This document shows, one piece after another, positions 12,126-25,127 of a DNA stretch of 64,000 nt; position 1 is the first letter of the stretch, and each line of letters opens with the position of its first letter. The position numbers were made by a program, and so were the translations under genes. Source of the stretch: Trachelipus rathkii. Taxonomy: Eukaryota > Arthropoda > Malacostraca > Isopoda > Trachelipodidae. A model generated the notes under the pieces. The model saw only the letters and a program-made list of their open reading frames with translations. It did not search any database and was not told the origin of the DNA. The stretch covers positions 1 through 64,000 of the forward strand of contig JABUQX010014862.1 in NCBI GenBank assembly GCA_015478945.1, in the 5' to 3' direction.

Positions 12126-14960
12126 TTCTAACAAATATATCATTAAACATTGGATAATTTAAGTGTTTGCTAACAAACACGAAAGAAAGATTACTTATAA
12201 TTATTTTTATTGTTATGTTTATTGTCATTGTTAGAAAATTTTATCAATATATTTATACATTACTTTGCTATAAGGAAAAGTTAATTCAAGGGATTATAAC
12301 GCAAGCGTTTAAATACTAAAATATATCTCTATTCTATAAGCACGGTGAGCTGGAGGTCGGCCCTCGGTCCGCCCGGTGATCCGTGGGAGTGCGGGGTGAC
12401 GCGCTCTCCTGCGTCCCCTCGGTGATCCGCTTTCCCCTTCCCTTGTTGCCCTTTTTCGGAACACATCGTTCTTTAAGCGTTCTACCACAACTTCGTATGT
12501 GCCCTTTTCAAACCAAAAATGTTTGAAATTTTTTCATCAGTGTTTGTGTAAATATCTTTCAAAACACTAACTATGAAAATATTTTGGTATACTAAAGAAT
12601 AAATATTAAAATTTCACAATTTTTAATCGTCAATTTAAGACACTAAAAAATAAATAAAGTTCTCTTTTTTGCTTTTTGAAAAATTTAATTTGCAAGTTAA
12701 AAATTATATTTTCAAATGCTGAAAATAGGGTTAAAAACTAAATAATAAGAACAAAACAAATCAATTTATATGCTGAAATATATTAAAAAAAACATTGAAA
12801 GTTCTGTAAAATATGTTAAGGAGATTAAAAATTAATGAAAAAGCGTAATTTTAGAAGTTAAATTTATTTAATCAAAACTAGGTTTTATCACAAAACTAAA
12901 TGTACCTATCTATGATATATACAAAACAAATTATGAAAACTAGAATTGAATACATGATCAAAAGGAAGCTATAAGAAAGCAGGTAATAAATTCAACATTT
13001 TAAGGCTTTTTGAAAAATTTGGGCACTTATTATCAATGAATTCATTATTTCTTTTTCAAACAACCTAGGAAACTACTATTCGTCCAACAAACACTCAAAT
13101 TAGCTCAATAAACCTACAAATTTTTTAAAAATTTGAAAATCTCTAAGCAGAGAGAAAATGATTTGTGTAAACCTGATAATTTGAAGTATGCACCTGAAAG
13201 AAATTCAACGGATAACTTTAATGAATAAAATGCGGTAACTTTAGAAATGTTAAATATATTTTTTTAAATTCAAACTATTGAAAGAGATGTTTTCCTACCC
13301 AACTAATTAGAAAAATATGGTGATCTGAATAAAAACAAAATATTGGTGTACTAGTATTTTAATTTCCTTAAAAAAATTTCGATTTAAGAACTAAAAATAT
13401 GACCAATAATAAATTTCTCTTTTATTTTATTCTCATAGTGCTTATTTTCGTGTGACAATGGTCAATATGCAATGAGAGAGCACAGTTATTTAGATTTCAA
13501 TACTTCTTTGTAACTACAGTATTCTTTCTAGAGAGCGAGTGTGTGAAGAGAAACAAAGACCACAATTTTTTAATAAAAGATGTGACCATAATAATCATGT
13601 TTCCATAACAATATTATTGTGAAAAATTTTATGGAAAAGAATCGGTAAATAAATTTATTAGAATAAGTAAAAAACTTTTTATTGAAATTAAAGTGGAAAA
13701 TTTTTTAAGATTATTTGCATGCAGATTTCAATATTAAATATATTCATATATTGAAAATTTTAAGAAGTTTGATTGTGAGATTTGTTAAATTTTATGGGTT
13801 ATTATCAATTTTATTCCTTTATTTCTGTATACATACATACATATTTTAATTTATTTTTGTATCTTTTTTCTGGGGGTCTTTCTTGAAAAACTTAAATTTT
13901 CCATATGAAAACTTTTATCAAAACTATATTTATTTTTTCCCACAAAAAAATACCAAAGAAATGGATAAGATTTACTGTCATAAATATCTTCCTAGTATTT
14001 AAACTCCAAAATTTTTTCAAATATGTTGTAATGGTTTATGGGGAAAAAATCCGTACTTTAAGAGTCTTATAATTTTTAAATACGGCATTGAATGTTAACG
14101 AAACACGAGTTTAATTTATCGCGAATGGTTAATGAATTGTATTCTACATCGGGTTCAAATAATTTGAACTAATTCTGGGACATTAAAATATATTGTAATT
14201 TCATTAATACGTAATTGTTAGACATAAAATAATAATTCTTCCGTTTTCTGTTCTTTTTTGAAATATAGTTCCATAGAAAAATATTTTTCAAAATGCTGGA
14301 TTTTAACAGTAAATCATTTAAAATTACAAATTTATTACAAAATAAATTTAATGGAAGGAGGAAATTAGGTTAATAGATCTTAAATATGTATTACTATCTT
14401 AATAATTTACCTGCCAAAATGATATTGAGGGTGTCGGTGAATCTTGTGAGAAAGTATTTCAGTGATATTTTCACCAGCACCAGTCGGCCGGAGGCTTTAT
14501 TGCACCAGTGTTCAGAAGGGACTCTGGCTTGCTGCTCGACTTTGTGTGTGTGGATGTTTTGACATGATTCATGTGGTAATTGATTTTTATTAAGTATTAA
14601 GATATGATAAACAAATTGGGAGGGGAGGAGAAACAAGATGTGTAAAATGTTTTATTCTAGAAATATATACAGATAAGTGGAAACTTAAAAAAAGAAATTC
14701 AATTATATGATACAATGATTTCCCAGAACATGTGGGTATTTTTTAATTAAGATTTTATTTGTAACAAGAACACTAAAATGTTCTCTTATTTTATGAATTC
14801 AATAACTTCCTGCCCCTACTCATATGGGTCTTACGGTATTTTTTAGAAAGGGATTACTGGGTATTTTGGTTTGAGTGGGATAATTCTAGTTATGCCTTCA
14901 TGTGGTTTATCTATGGTTAGTTTTTAACATAAATTATAATATGCAACAACTTAACTTTTA
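12126..14960. other. AT-rich single-copy-like DNA
   Basis: No recognisable gene. There is one isolated GC-rich patch at 12,335-12,475 containing CGGTGATCCG twice (12,374-12,383 and 12,420-12,429). Open frames near 14,394-14,636 (minus) and 14,407-14,553 (plus) overlap on opposite strands and have no motif. The texture, with many short A and T runs and no AT dinucleotide fields, resembles intronic or intergenic arthropod DNA. Confidence 0.5.
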
Positions 14961-14964
14961 ATAG

Positions 14965-15162
14965 TTGTTTCGTTTCTTTTTCAGCCTATGGTTTCAAAAA
15001 GTTGACCAGGGGATATTAAAACATGTAATTAAAGGGAGTCATATAGAATCACAATTTTTATGGGTAAAGTTTTTAAGTTTACACTCTTTTTGTCCAGGCG
15101 GGCGTTCTAGAGGCTTGACGATAGAGATAGTGGTGCGTACAGCCTCCCTCATTCACAACTAA
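14965..15162 (+). CDS. Weak candidate exon, unidentified
   Basis: A strong acceptor-like sequence (CGTTTCTTTTTCAG, ending at about 14,984) precedes an open frame that runs to a stop at 15,162. The peptide after the acceptor is about 58 residues and matches nothing I recognise. Without a matching upstream exon or downstream donor this is only a candidate. The adjoining C/T-rich block looks like a retroelement, so chance is likely. Confidence 0.12.
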   Translation: MFRFFFSLWFQKVDQGILKHVIKGSHIESQFLWVKFLSLHSFCPGGRSRGLTIEIVVRTASLIHN

Positions 15163-15299
15163 TCAACCTCGTTTTTCCTCATCTCTCTCTTTCGCCCCCA
15201 ACTAGCGACATTTTCATACAACCTCCTCCAACAGCGCCCTGACTAATCAACAGCACCTTAGAACGGCTACAACTAACAACCTAATGCTCGGGCAACACT

Positions 15300-16760
15300 C
15301 CTTGGCTTGGCTCTAATCCCATCCCGGGGGCACATTCCTAAAACAAGACCAATGGAAAGTATGTCCATCATCTCACCTTTAATATACTGCCAATCCAATG
15401 CATTAATCCACCTCCTTCTTGGTCCTCGCTTTTTTTACCAAAACCTTTGTCTCTCTTCCCTTCTTCTGGGGGTCCTTCCTATATCTGCACATATGCGGCG
15501 CCTACCACAAATTACATCTTCTAACTTCAAACTTATCTCTGTTTCTCCGTCATTACTTACACTAAATATGAGCCATTTATAGTCCGAGTCAAGTATAACA
15601 GTTTTCAGCACTTCATCAACGGCTCATTTGTCATCCACCTTAAGATATCACTGAGATTACCTACCACTCACAATCTACTCATTTAAATTTATTTACTCCC
15701 TCATTCCTTGATTACTTCCCATTTTCTAAGCCTAATCCTTCTCACTTTCCAATGCTAACGGCCACAGAAATCTTCAGACTCTCTACTTTACATGGGAACC
15801 CTTCATCCTCAAATACTGTCCAAACTTTTTCCTGGACCTAGCATGTCAACCCCCACCGAATTTTCATTGGGTCTCTATTCTCACCATTTACTGAAAAACA
15901 CCACCTTCATTTAATTTATGGTTTTACAATTTACCCAGGGTGTGTGCATGGTGAAAATTTTCATTTATTGCAAGCACTATTATTATTAAAAACATTACTG
16001 GATCGTTATGAAATGACATTTATATTGATGATTAAGAGTATCCACTATATAATATTAATATATGATTCCCCTTTGATCCTCATATTTTCTCTCAGACCAC
16101 ATCAAAGCCCTTCATTTCCTTTCACTGACGTATTGTATTTGTTCTTATCTCCTCCTTCATCGCCCCTCCACCCCCTTACTCCAACTCCATCTAAAATATC
16201 ATTAAAAATTCTTTACTTCATTCCAATATCTACGATAAATATTAAGAACCCTACTTAACTCTATAACCACCTATCACCGTGTCTCCTCACTTTCCTCTCC
16301 TCAAACACTACACACGTTTATTACTCTTACCGCGTGGATTTATTTATAAGCCCCTATTTGTCGCCCCTGACAGCTCGTCGTTCAAGACTCACTTCTAGTC
16401 ATTCACACCAAAATACCTCAGACCTTTCACGCGTTGCTTCGCAATAGGGCATCAGTATACATCCGAACAAAACATTAATTTCATTGTTCACTTAGTCCTG
16501 TATCTTTATCATCTTCACATTCATAGTCGAATTATCCACCCCTGCCTCCCCTCCGCTCACCATTCCTTGTATGATGACTGAGCAAACACTCTCCATATAA
16601 GACAAAAATTGAATAGTCCGACGTTGAACGACATTTACCACTTAATCCTCGTTGCCGTGAAATCATTCACACACATACCTGTCTCGTTAAACATATCAAA
16701 TAGTTTCAGCTCTCTATCCTGTTTACCTTAACAACTTCTCTATCACAATTCCTAGTTCTA
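15300..16760 (-). mobile_element. Possible antisense LINE remnant
   Basis: The plus strand is pyrimidine-rich, so the minus strand has the purine bias of a LINE coding strand. On the minus strand, 15,372-15,432 reads without a stop as KRGPRRRWINALDWQYIKGE, close to the basic RGRPxxRWxD box at the C-terminus of many LINE polyproteins. Upstream, at 15,490-15,560, a frame ending in ...VICGRRRI resembles the stretch just after the RT catalytic box. Both readings are degenerate, and the spacing between them is shorter than usual. Stops and frameshifts are frequent, so no intact protein exists. Confidence 0.3.
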
Positions 16761-16779
16761 TTTTGCCTATTAAAAAGCC

Positions 16780-16972
16780 TAATAGATATATATATATATT
16801 ATATATATATATATATATATTATATTATAATAATATATATTAATATAAATATAATAGTATATAAATAATATATATTATCACTATTAATAATATATTATAA
16901 TATATAGTATATATATATATTAATATATATATATTATAATATATATATATTAATATATAATATATATAGGTC
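16780..16972. repeat. (AT)n array
   Basis: Degenerate AT repeat marking the left boundary of duplicated unit A. Confidence 0.85.
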
Positions 16973-17007
16973 AGAATAACCTCTAGTCCACTGCCTTTAT
17001 TTATTAT

Positions 17008-18377
17008 CCATTATCTCAAAAACTACAACAGCTACCAGAGGGATATGAAGGGAATACAGTGCTGGAATGCTGGTCCAATTATTATGGACGTGGGGTTGCA
17101 TATGTAGAAGGAAAAAAAAAAAATGGAGAAGGTAAAAATGGTAATAATTCCTTATATTTTACGAAAACTACATATATAAAGGAAGGAAGCTACAGATACT
17201 AAAGGAGAAACATTTTTTCCTCGGACATCCCTTTTGGTCATTAAAATACATATTATTATTTTTTTAGGAAATTTGTAAGAAGAGAAAAAATACACCAAAA
17301 TTACATTAAAAAAAAAAATTATTAGTTTAATAGATTATTAGTTAAATATGATTGAAAAAGAACGCCTAGTTCAGAGACCGTTTTATTGGTCTATCAATAA
17401 AGATAAATTAGACTTTTCTATTGATTATTGTTTTAATGCCCTTATTAATTCATTAATTAAAACATAAACAAACATGCAGGGGAAGTTATCCCTGTCAACA
17501 CAAGGGGTAACTCAATTGAAAATCCGTAGATTGCAATATTTCGGAGAGTATGGCACTAGGGGGAATAATAATAGTCAGCGGGGTCACCTCACCTACAGGG
17601 TCATATTCACGAGAGGCGGAAACTATCGGGTTGCAAGGGGTCTAGGTTATCAATTTTTCGGCGCAGGACTCACACATTTACAGGGAAGGTGCATCTTACT
17701 CGGAGGACACCGACACGAACTTTGGGTAGTGGTTGGTAGTGTCGTGAGAGGTTCTTCTACACGCCGGGCGGGTACACCAGGCACAAACCTTATTCGCAAA
17801 GGAGTGCAATGGGAATTTAATGGTATACAAAAATTACGGCGGGGGTGTAAAGGGACTTCATAATTTAATTAACTTGGGAAACTCCTGCGGGCATGGCACT
17901 GCTTATCATTGTACGGTAAACAACAAAATATGTTTCAATATGAGGGCGGGAAATATTAGTGACTTTAATTGGAACGCTTATAATATAAACATTAATATAA
18001 AATAGGTATATGGAAACGTATTCACCCATAGAGTGTTTACCTAGTCGGCTCGAGCCCCTACTATCATTAGAGTGTAAACCCTTTACAAATAATATATATA
18101 ATATAATATATTTATACTATGTCCCCAGCAACCCCCTAAAAAATTGCCAAATTTTTTATGTTAATTGTTTTTTTTTTTTTGTGTTTACATTTGCTCATAA
18201 TGATGTTCTCCATGCATTTCCAAAAATGTATTATCTTTTCCCATTTGTAGCTTTGTAGTTTTCGAGATGGGTTTTTTTTTTTTTTTTTTTCTAAAGCAGT
18301 TTCCTTCGGTAAAATTTTGTCACAATTCACAAATATGTATTTCTTTCCCTTAAGCCCATTGTAGTTTTGAGATATGG
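17008..18377. repeat. Inverted ends within unit A
   Basis: The left end, 17,008-17,120, runs TCTCAAAAACTAC, then GGAATACAG, then an A-run. It has reverse-complement matches at 18,165-18,270 (T-run, then GTAGTTTTCGAGATGG), and a second copy of the motif (GTAGTTTTGAGATATGG) lies at 18,361-18,377. The GC-rich core lies between. Both ends sit near AT arrays. This resembles a non-autonomous element with long inverted ends, but no target-site duplication can be assigned because the flanks are simple AT sequence. Confidence 0.4.
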
Positions 18378-18399
18378 ATTGTGGCTCTTTCAGAGGTGC

Positions 18400-18575
18400 T
18401 ACTATAATATATTACTATATAATATATATATATAATATATATATATATAAATATTATATAATATTATAATAATATTATATATATAATGTATATAATAATA
18501 ATATTATTAAATATATATATATAAATATATATATATATTATATACTATATATATAGTATATATATATATATAAAT
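18400..18575. repeat. (AT)n array
   Basis: Degenerate AT repeat immediately after the inverted end of unit A. It corresponds in position to the AT-rich stretch at 20,800-21,070 in unit B. Confidence 0.8.
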
Positions 18576-19129
18576 TTTGAGCAGAGTTATTTTTTAAATA
18601 AATTTTTATGAATTTTCGTAAGGGAGGCTTTTTGAAAAAACTCCTCAAGTAGCAAAAACAAATTAAGATAATAAGAGATTTTCACTATTTGAACGTTTGC
18701 CATGAGTCAAACACAGTTATATGTTTTTAAAGCATTAATAATTAAGTCTCTAATGAGAAGATAGGCACAAATTCACGAAATTCCTACACACAGTCAATAT
18801 ATGAATTGTACAATTAATGAAAATGAAATGTTTCGGAGTAAAGTAAAATTATAAAAATATTATATTAAATTGTTAAAGATTTAGCAGTCCTTGTATAAGA
18901 TCAACCAATGGAGAGGGGCGGACTCTATATATTCATAACACTCTCACAATTTATAATAAGTAATAACAATATAATAATAATATGAATTATTTTTATTTAT
19001 CAGTTATTATTATTTAAGCGTGCAGTTTTATTTACTTATTATTTATGTTTAGTAGGCAGGGGCCGCGGCCCTCCTGGTGCTTTCTACGGTCCGCATGCTA
19101 TTGATTGGATGTGACGGGCCCTGAATAAT

Positions 19130-19440
19130 AGTATATATATTATAATATATATATATGGTATTTTAATATAGGGGTCACTCATTTAAGGGTTAGGTTAGGA
19201 TATAACTGGGGTGAGACTTATATATAATATAGTATGAAAATATTATATAAAAAGTATAATATTTAAGTTTATATATTATTAATAATTTAATAAGAAAGTA
19301 TTAATTATAAATTATTATATATATATAGTATATATATATTATATAGTAATATATATATAGTATTATAACTATATATTATATATATAATAATAATATATAA
19401 TATGAAAATATATATGATATTATATATATATAATTATATT
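19130..19440. repeat. AT-rich simple-repeat field
   Basis: Degenerate AT repeat with a short non-repeat interruption near 19,165-19,215. It forms the boundary between duplicated units A and B. Confidence 0.8.
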
Positions 19441-21690
19441 AGTTCAAGCCTTCATAAGAAAGATGGCCCCAATCCATATCTCGAAAAACTACCAACAGCT
19501 GACCATTAGTAATATATTTGAGGAAAAAAGGAATACATTTTTAATCCTGGTCCCGTGGGGTTAATTATACCATATTTTCGGATTGTAGAGGAAAATCGTA
19601 AAAAAAAATAAATATGTATTTGTAAAGTAAAAAAAAAAATAAGAAAGACAAGAAGAGGAGGTAACAGTAATTCATCTCAAAAAACACTTAAACAAATAGC
19701 TAGTCAGATAAAACCGGGAGGACGATATACATTTTTTGGAAAATACCTGGAGATAAACCCAATATTTTCTTAGAGTACAAAATGTTCAAAAAAAATAAGA
19801 AAAAATAGCAAAATAAATTATTAGTTAATAATAATAAATAAGAGTAAGTACAATATATTAGTGCTGATTAACTTAGCTAGACGAACTTTTATTGAGCCCT
19901 TACATCGTTAAAATAAATAGACTTTCTATTTAAGGTTTTGCTTTTTTTTTTTTAACTAAAGAGAACCCCGAGGGGAAGGGTATAACAACCGCACCGATGG
20001 CAGGGAGTCGGGGTCTCTCGGCCTTCCGGGGAACTCACGGGAGGGGATAAGGAGCTATATTCCGGGCGGTTCGCCCTCCTTTGAGAGGGTCTCAGGCGGT
20101 GTAACCCAATTTCCCGCCTATATTGGGTAATGGGGTTGGTTCAAGAATGGTATCGCGTGGGGGGTTCCATAAACCGCCGACCCCCCGTACGGGTTGAGAA
20201 AAAACGGTCACCCATCCCTGAAATGGTTTTCACCCGGTCGGACTGCGATTGCTCCCTTTCCTAAGCAATATCTTGCCCGTGGTAAGGTACCTTTAACGGG
20301 AATAATAAATTGAATGAATATTAAGGGAATTTCTGGGCTAGGGTAGTCGCCTCTTTAAAGCAACCGCAAGCGGCGTGAAACATATTGTTATTGTGGCCAT
20401 TTACATTGTTATGTTTAATTGTTTTTTTTTTTTGTTTTTTTAGCATTAATTTTTAAGTACCTAACTTAATTTTTACAAGGATTCCAAAATGTAATTTCTT
20501 TATACAAGAACTGGTAAGCACTCTGTGTGAGATGTGCGAGAAGTGTATGTTGTTCTCTTTTTTTTTTCTTATTGTCGTTTCTTTCTTCAATGAGGAGACA
20601 GAGTCCTTCCGTTCGACTTGTAAAAATGAAGCTTAGCCAGGTTCAAAAAGTTAGGCCTAGCACATAGTATTGGGCTACTTTTACCCTGGTAAACAAGTTC
20701 TATTGATAGTTTTTTCTGAGATATGGATCTGTGGGCTTAGCTTCTAGAGGCTGGCCATAGGTATGGTAGATTTAGTTTACAATCCGTTACGACCCTAGAT
20801 ATAAAGTATATATTATAGAAGGGATGATGTTATATATTATAGATTAATATATTATAGTATTATTATTATATAGATTAGTAAGGTAGTAGTAGATGGATAG
20901 TTATACTCACTAATAAAAAATTGGTAATATAATTGTCATAAGAGAGTCTGAGGCATTCTTGGGGTTTATCAAGAAGGAACAAGGTGTATTGATGTTGGAA
21001 TATATATACTATATATAATTATTTCCCAAAATGATAATTGTTGAATCGTATATATATACCTATTACTATATTTTAATGAGCTTTTATGCAAATGTATAAA
21101 CTAGTATGCAGACGTCACCCTGCTAAACTATACAGATACAACTTCTTGAGAGGAAACAGTTTATTTTTTAATATTTCTAAGGCAACAGGATGACATTGGT
21201 CCGTAGGAAGAGAGGAAGCTTGTTTGAAAAACTCGCTCAAGAGCCCAGTCAGAGACAACCAGAATCCAGGAGAGACATTAGATGTTTAAGCAAAAAAAGA
21301 AAAGTGTGTGTTCCGTTTTGTTAAGATATTCTATTACAAGTTGCCATGGCAACCAGTCGTTTTTAAAGCATTATAATTAGCATCACTCCCTAGGTAGGCA
21401 CAAATCGAGGAGAGCTATCCTCCAGTCAAATGATAGAGGAGTCATCGCCATGAAAAAAAAATAATATAGTTTCGGAAGAAAATTAATGATTTTTAATGAG
21501 TAAAATTAGAGAGCAATGCCTTAGGTAATAAAGATTATTGGGGAACTTGAGAAACCATTTTTATAATCATGGTGGGGGAGTTAATAGTGAAAGACATATT
21601 ATAAATTAGTTTTGAGTATAGAAAAGATTATGAATTTTCAATGGTTTTTTAATTATTAAGTATGTGATAGTGAATGCTTTTATTTATCCC
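19441..21690 (+). repeat. Tandem duplication, unit B
   Basis: Second copy of the unit starting at 16,975, in the same orientation. It contains an AATCCATATCTCGAAAAAC end at 19,472, an A-rich stretch, a GC-rich core at 19,960-20,400, T-runs near 20,420 and the inverted motif at 20,706-20,726. The core holds local inverted repeats such as GGTAAGGTACCTT near 20,281. No open frame is shared with unit A, so the repeat is probably non-coding. The right edge near 21,690 is uncertain. Confidence 0.55.
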
Positions 21691-23640
21691 GTCTGTTGAT
21701 TGAGTATTTGTCTATGTTGGTCGAAACTGCGGGGGCGATACACCATCGTGGCTTACCTTTTCTCTCGTATCATTGAAGCTTCGCACGTAATATCACTAAG
21801 AAAGGTTTTAGACGACAGATTCAGTTGGACACCAGTTTTTAAACATCGTACCTGTAATTTCAAAATGCGTGGGCAGTGGATTGTTTATTTGCGAGAGTAA
21901 TGTGGGGTGATGGATTAAGCGCTCGAAAGCCACGTCAACATCCTCTCTATATACTGATTGAACGACGGGAGGCGCTGATAAAACAAAGACAGTGGTGTAT
22001 CTCATACTTTCTGGCGAGATAGATGGATTCTCTGGATAGGTAAGTTTTCTTATATACCAAAGGTGTTAAGAAACCTCTCAATATAAAATTGGATCTGAGG
22101 AATGTCTTCAATTGAGAGGAGGATCATATCTTCTTTCTATTTTATATGGAGGAGTATTTAATAAATATTTTAAGAAATGAAGTGTATAAAAGATATCCCA
22201 ACTGCTCAGTTGTTATAATCACCACCGGAGGATTATAAACTGTGTGTGGTTGGGGAAACACAGTATTTGAAGATTTGTAAAAATTTCCGTGATCGAGAAA
22301 GGATCCATCATGAGTTTACACGAAGATGGGAGATAGGTTGATCGTTTGGAGAGAATTTCTAGTACACACAAAAAATTTTCTGTTAAACTCACAAGGGTCA
22401 GCGGAAGAGTTTGTATGCATTTTACCTTGATTCCGTACATTTTGATCTCTTGCAAAACTGCTAGAAGGACTAAGTTTAATAGTATTCCTGGGTTGACATG
22501 CCATGCCCTTCTAAGCGGAAATTCGTGATACACGGATGACTGTAGACGATAAAAAAAACATAAAAAGAAAAGAAACAATATGAACATTGGTCTTCGGAAT
22601 ACTATGAGGCGAATATTAGATTGAATGACCCGTCACTTCTGATCGTGCAACGTTGTGCGAATTGGGTAATGCGCAGGACTTCCCACTTCCTTTCTCGTTT
22701 AATGCTTCGGATATAATTTAAATGCGATGAGTTGTGTGCTTTGTTTCTGGGTCTATCCATAAATTCATGATTCATCTGCCTGTAAATTACCTATTTAACA
22801 AAGATCTCAGATCATTCTCGACCATACATTAGTCAGGTCTTGGCAGACTTCAAAGTCGGTGCTGTTTCTGCTGATTTCTATGACAACAATTTTGGAAATG
22901 AAGCTTCGATGGACAATCTATGACATCATTTCAAATCTTTTATCGAATTATTAAAGTTATGTTAACTGATCGCGTAGGAAACCTAAATTCGTTTTTATGA
23001 AGACATTTATCTCCCTAATATTAGTCTCGTCAAGGTCGTACTAATATCTTAAGCGATTTAAAACTTCAACCCAAATGTATTTATCGTTGAATTTTGAAAG
23101 TGGAAGACTTTTAGAGAAGGACGCGGGGATAATCTTTCAATATTTAATTTCAATAGCTTTCATAACTTTTGAATCTGTTGAACCTTAAAATGATAAAACA
23201 TTTGACGCTTAAGGCCTCAGCATTTAATTTCACCAGTAAAGTATATTATAATTAGTTTTATATTATTATTATAATAAATTTTAAATACATACATTTAATT
23301 AATAACGGAATTATGTATTTACCCAAATAAACTAAATTAATTGAAGAAATGATCATAAAATCCGCCGAGACACGAGTAAAATTACACGAACTATATATCT
23401 TCAATCATCAGCATGGTTACATTACTTCGAGTATATCATAAAATTATATGATTATAAATTAGAAGAAAAAGATATTAATTATCTGATCTTTAATTCCACG
23501 TACGCTATTAAGATATAGATAATCAAAATATAATGAGCTTCCGTACTAAATTATTACTTACGCCCTATAACCATTTAATTCTAAGTACACCTCTTATTTA
23601 GTAAGTTTAAGTAAAATGTGGCGCCACCTATATGTCATAA
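21691..23640. other. Unassigned DNA
   Basis: Composition is more balanced than the surroundings at 21,690-22,700. The longest frame (minus, 22,219-22,587, 122 codons) is hydrophobic, overlaps open frames on both strands, and has no recognisable domain. It is not called as a gene. I see nothing else. Confidence 0.5.
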
Positions 23641-23649
23641 AAACTTAAT

Positions 23650-23915
23650 TATACCGAAATTACACATAATATATTATATAAATATATATATAATAAATTT
23701 AATAATATAAATTAATATACTGTATTAGATTTAATATATATAATATATATATACTATTTATTATTTTATATATAATATTTATATATAGAAATATTATAAT
23801 ATATATATATTATATATAAATATATATAAATATAAGTATATAATAATAGTATTTATATATAATATAAATTTAATAGATAATATTTTATATATATATATAA
23901 TAATATATCTTACTG
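23650..23915. repeat. (AT)n array
   Basis: Degenerate AT/TAA repeat field. Confidence 0.8.
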
Positions 23916-25127
23916 GTGGGATAATTTATAAAAAGATAAAAAAAATACCTAACTTTAAAAATATTTTCAACAGTGTTGGAGGGGGAGGGAAAAATTCGAG
24001 ACAGAATCGAATCAAAGGGAAACACGTCCTCGATAAATTGCGTTTGATAATACATAGGTCAAAAGAATGTCAAAGGATTTGTAAAACAAATTTTAGTAGG
24101 TTTGAATTATAAGAAAGAACTAGCTCAAAGACTTTCTTCCAGTGGAGATACTATGTAAGTATGGTTTATTATTATATTATATTATTATATTTTAATAAGC
24201 ATAACATCGGTTGTTAAGATCTTAAATTGACAGTAAGAGAGCCGAATTGATGAAATTAAGAATAAACATTGTGTGGAAAAGAACTTTTAGATTATTTACT
24301 AATATAAAGCTATTCCTTCAAGGAGACATATAAATTATTAGTCCTTTTTAATAAGCTTTCCTCAAGGACTAGTCCCTTTTATAAGCTTTCCTCAAGGACT
24401 AGTCCCTTTTATAAATAAGCTTTCCTCATAAGGAGACTATTACAGTCAATTTAATTTTAATTAAGAGAGCATAAATAGTGTAATGCAACATTTCGACGGA
24501 CAAAAATCTATTGAATATAGAAAAGAACAATTGTTTAGGCGAAAAACGAAAGTCTTGACAATTTCAAGAAGAGCTGCATTGGTGGAGCCACTTAGGATGT
24601 GTTACGGCTTTTTCTCACAGTGCGAACGACTCTCCACTATACTATCAAGAAACTGGGGCAGTGAATAGAAATTCTAAAGGTGCCTAATTATATTATTAAT
24701 TCCTATTATACCTATAATTTTAGAAGATTGTGTTTATAGTAAGAGAAAACATAGTGATCCTTTCAGGAAAAATCAATGTAAAAAAATATAACAACAAGAA
24801 TATTAAATAGAAACGGAGGTTAAAGTTACGTGCTCTCGTGTTTTCAATAGAAAAAAACAGCAGGAAAGATTAGTGGTCAGTGACTAAAATGCCACCCTCC
24901 TATTGTCAGTTATTGGCGGACGGGTTAGATGGCTTTTAAAATGAAAAGAATATTGAAGTTGGATTCGTCAACATAAAAGTGAATTGTTGATGAAATAAAT
25001 ATAAGAATCAAAGTATTTCCAAATCTTCTATTAAGGACTTACAAAAACTTTGGAGAGAACATATGTTAAAGCTATTTTGCAATAGTTATAAAAACACTTC
25101 GGTTTTGCATTTACGCACTGAGACAAC
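23916..25127. other. Unassigned DNA with a small tandem repeat
   Basis: No recognised gene. The minisatellite at 24,311-24,437 is listed separately. A 61-codon plus-strand frame at 24,483-24,668 has no motif. Confidence 0.5.
24311..24437. repeat. ~30-34 bp minisatellite
   Basis: A unit beginning CTTTCCTCAAGGACTAGTCC occurs at 24,356-24,385 and 24,386-24,419. The second copy differs by a 4-base insertion (ATAA). Diverged partial units flank it on both sides, each carrying AGGAGAC (near 24,321 and 24,431). This looks like internal expansion of an older repeat. Confidence 0.75.

Larger units (their letters stand above)
16975..19440 (+). repeat. Tandem duplication, unit A
   Basis: Unit A aligns in direct orientation with unit B, at offsets of about 2.35-2.65 kb. 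Shared landmarks in order: CCATTATCTCAAAAACTAC (17,008) with 19,474; the CAACAGCT segment just after it; the A-run near 17,108 with those near 19,600; the segment ending in TAGACTTTTCTATT near 17,411 with about 19,919; the GC-rich core around 17,730-17,790 with 20,150-20,215; the T-run near 18,167 with 20,421; GAGATATGGAT (18,369) with 20,718; and TTTTTAAAGCATTA (18,724) with about 21,360. Divergence is large. The 129-codon frame at 17,474-17,863 lies in the GC-rich core, is not kept in unit B, and is therefore not called as a gene. Confidence 0.6.

Noticed and set aside
17474..17863. 129-codon frame as a gene
   Set aside because: It lies in the GC-rich core of a duplicated repeat and the equivalent frame is not kept in the second copy.
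18575..19250. A further palindrome centre near 18,910 between units A and B
   Set aside because: Reverse complement of 18,920-19,250 does not match 18,575-18,900. The duplicated units are direct repeats there, not alternating inversions.
22219..22587. 122-codon hydrophobic frame on the minus strand
   Set aside because: No domain or repeated hydrophobic pattern typical of a membrane protein is convincing, and frames on both strands overlap it.
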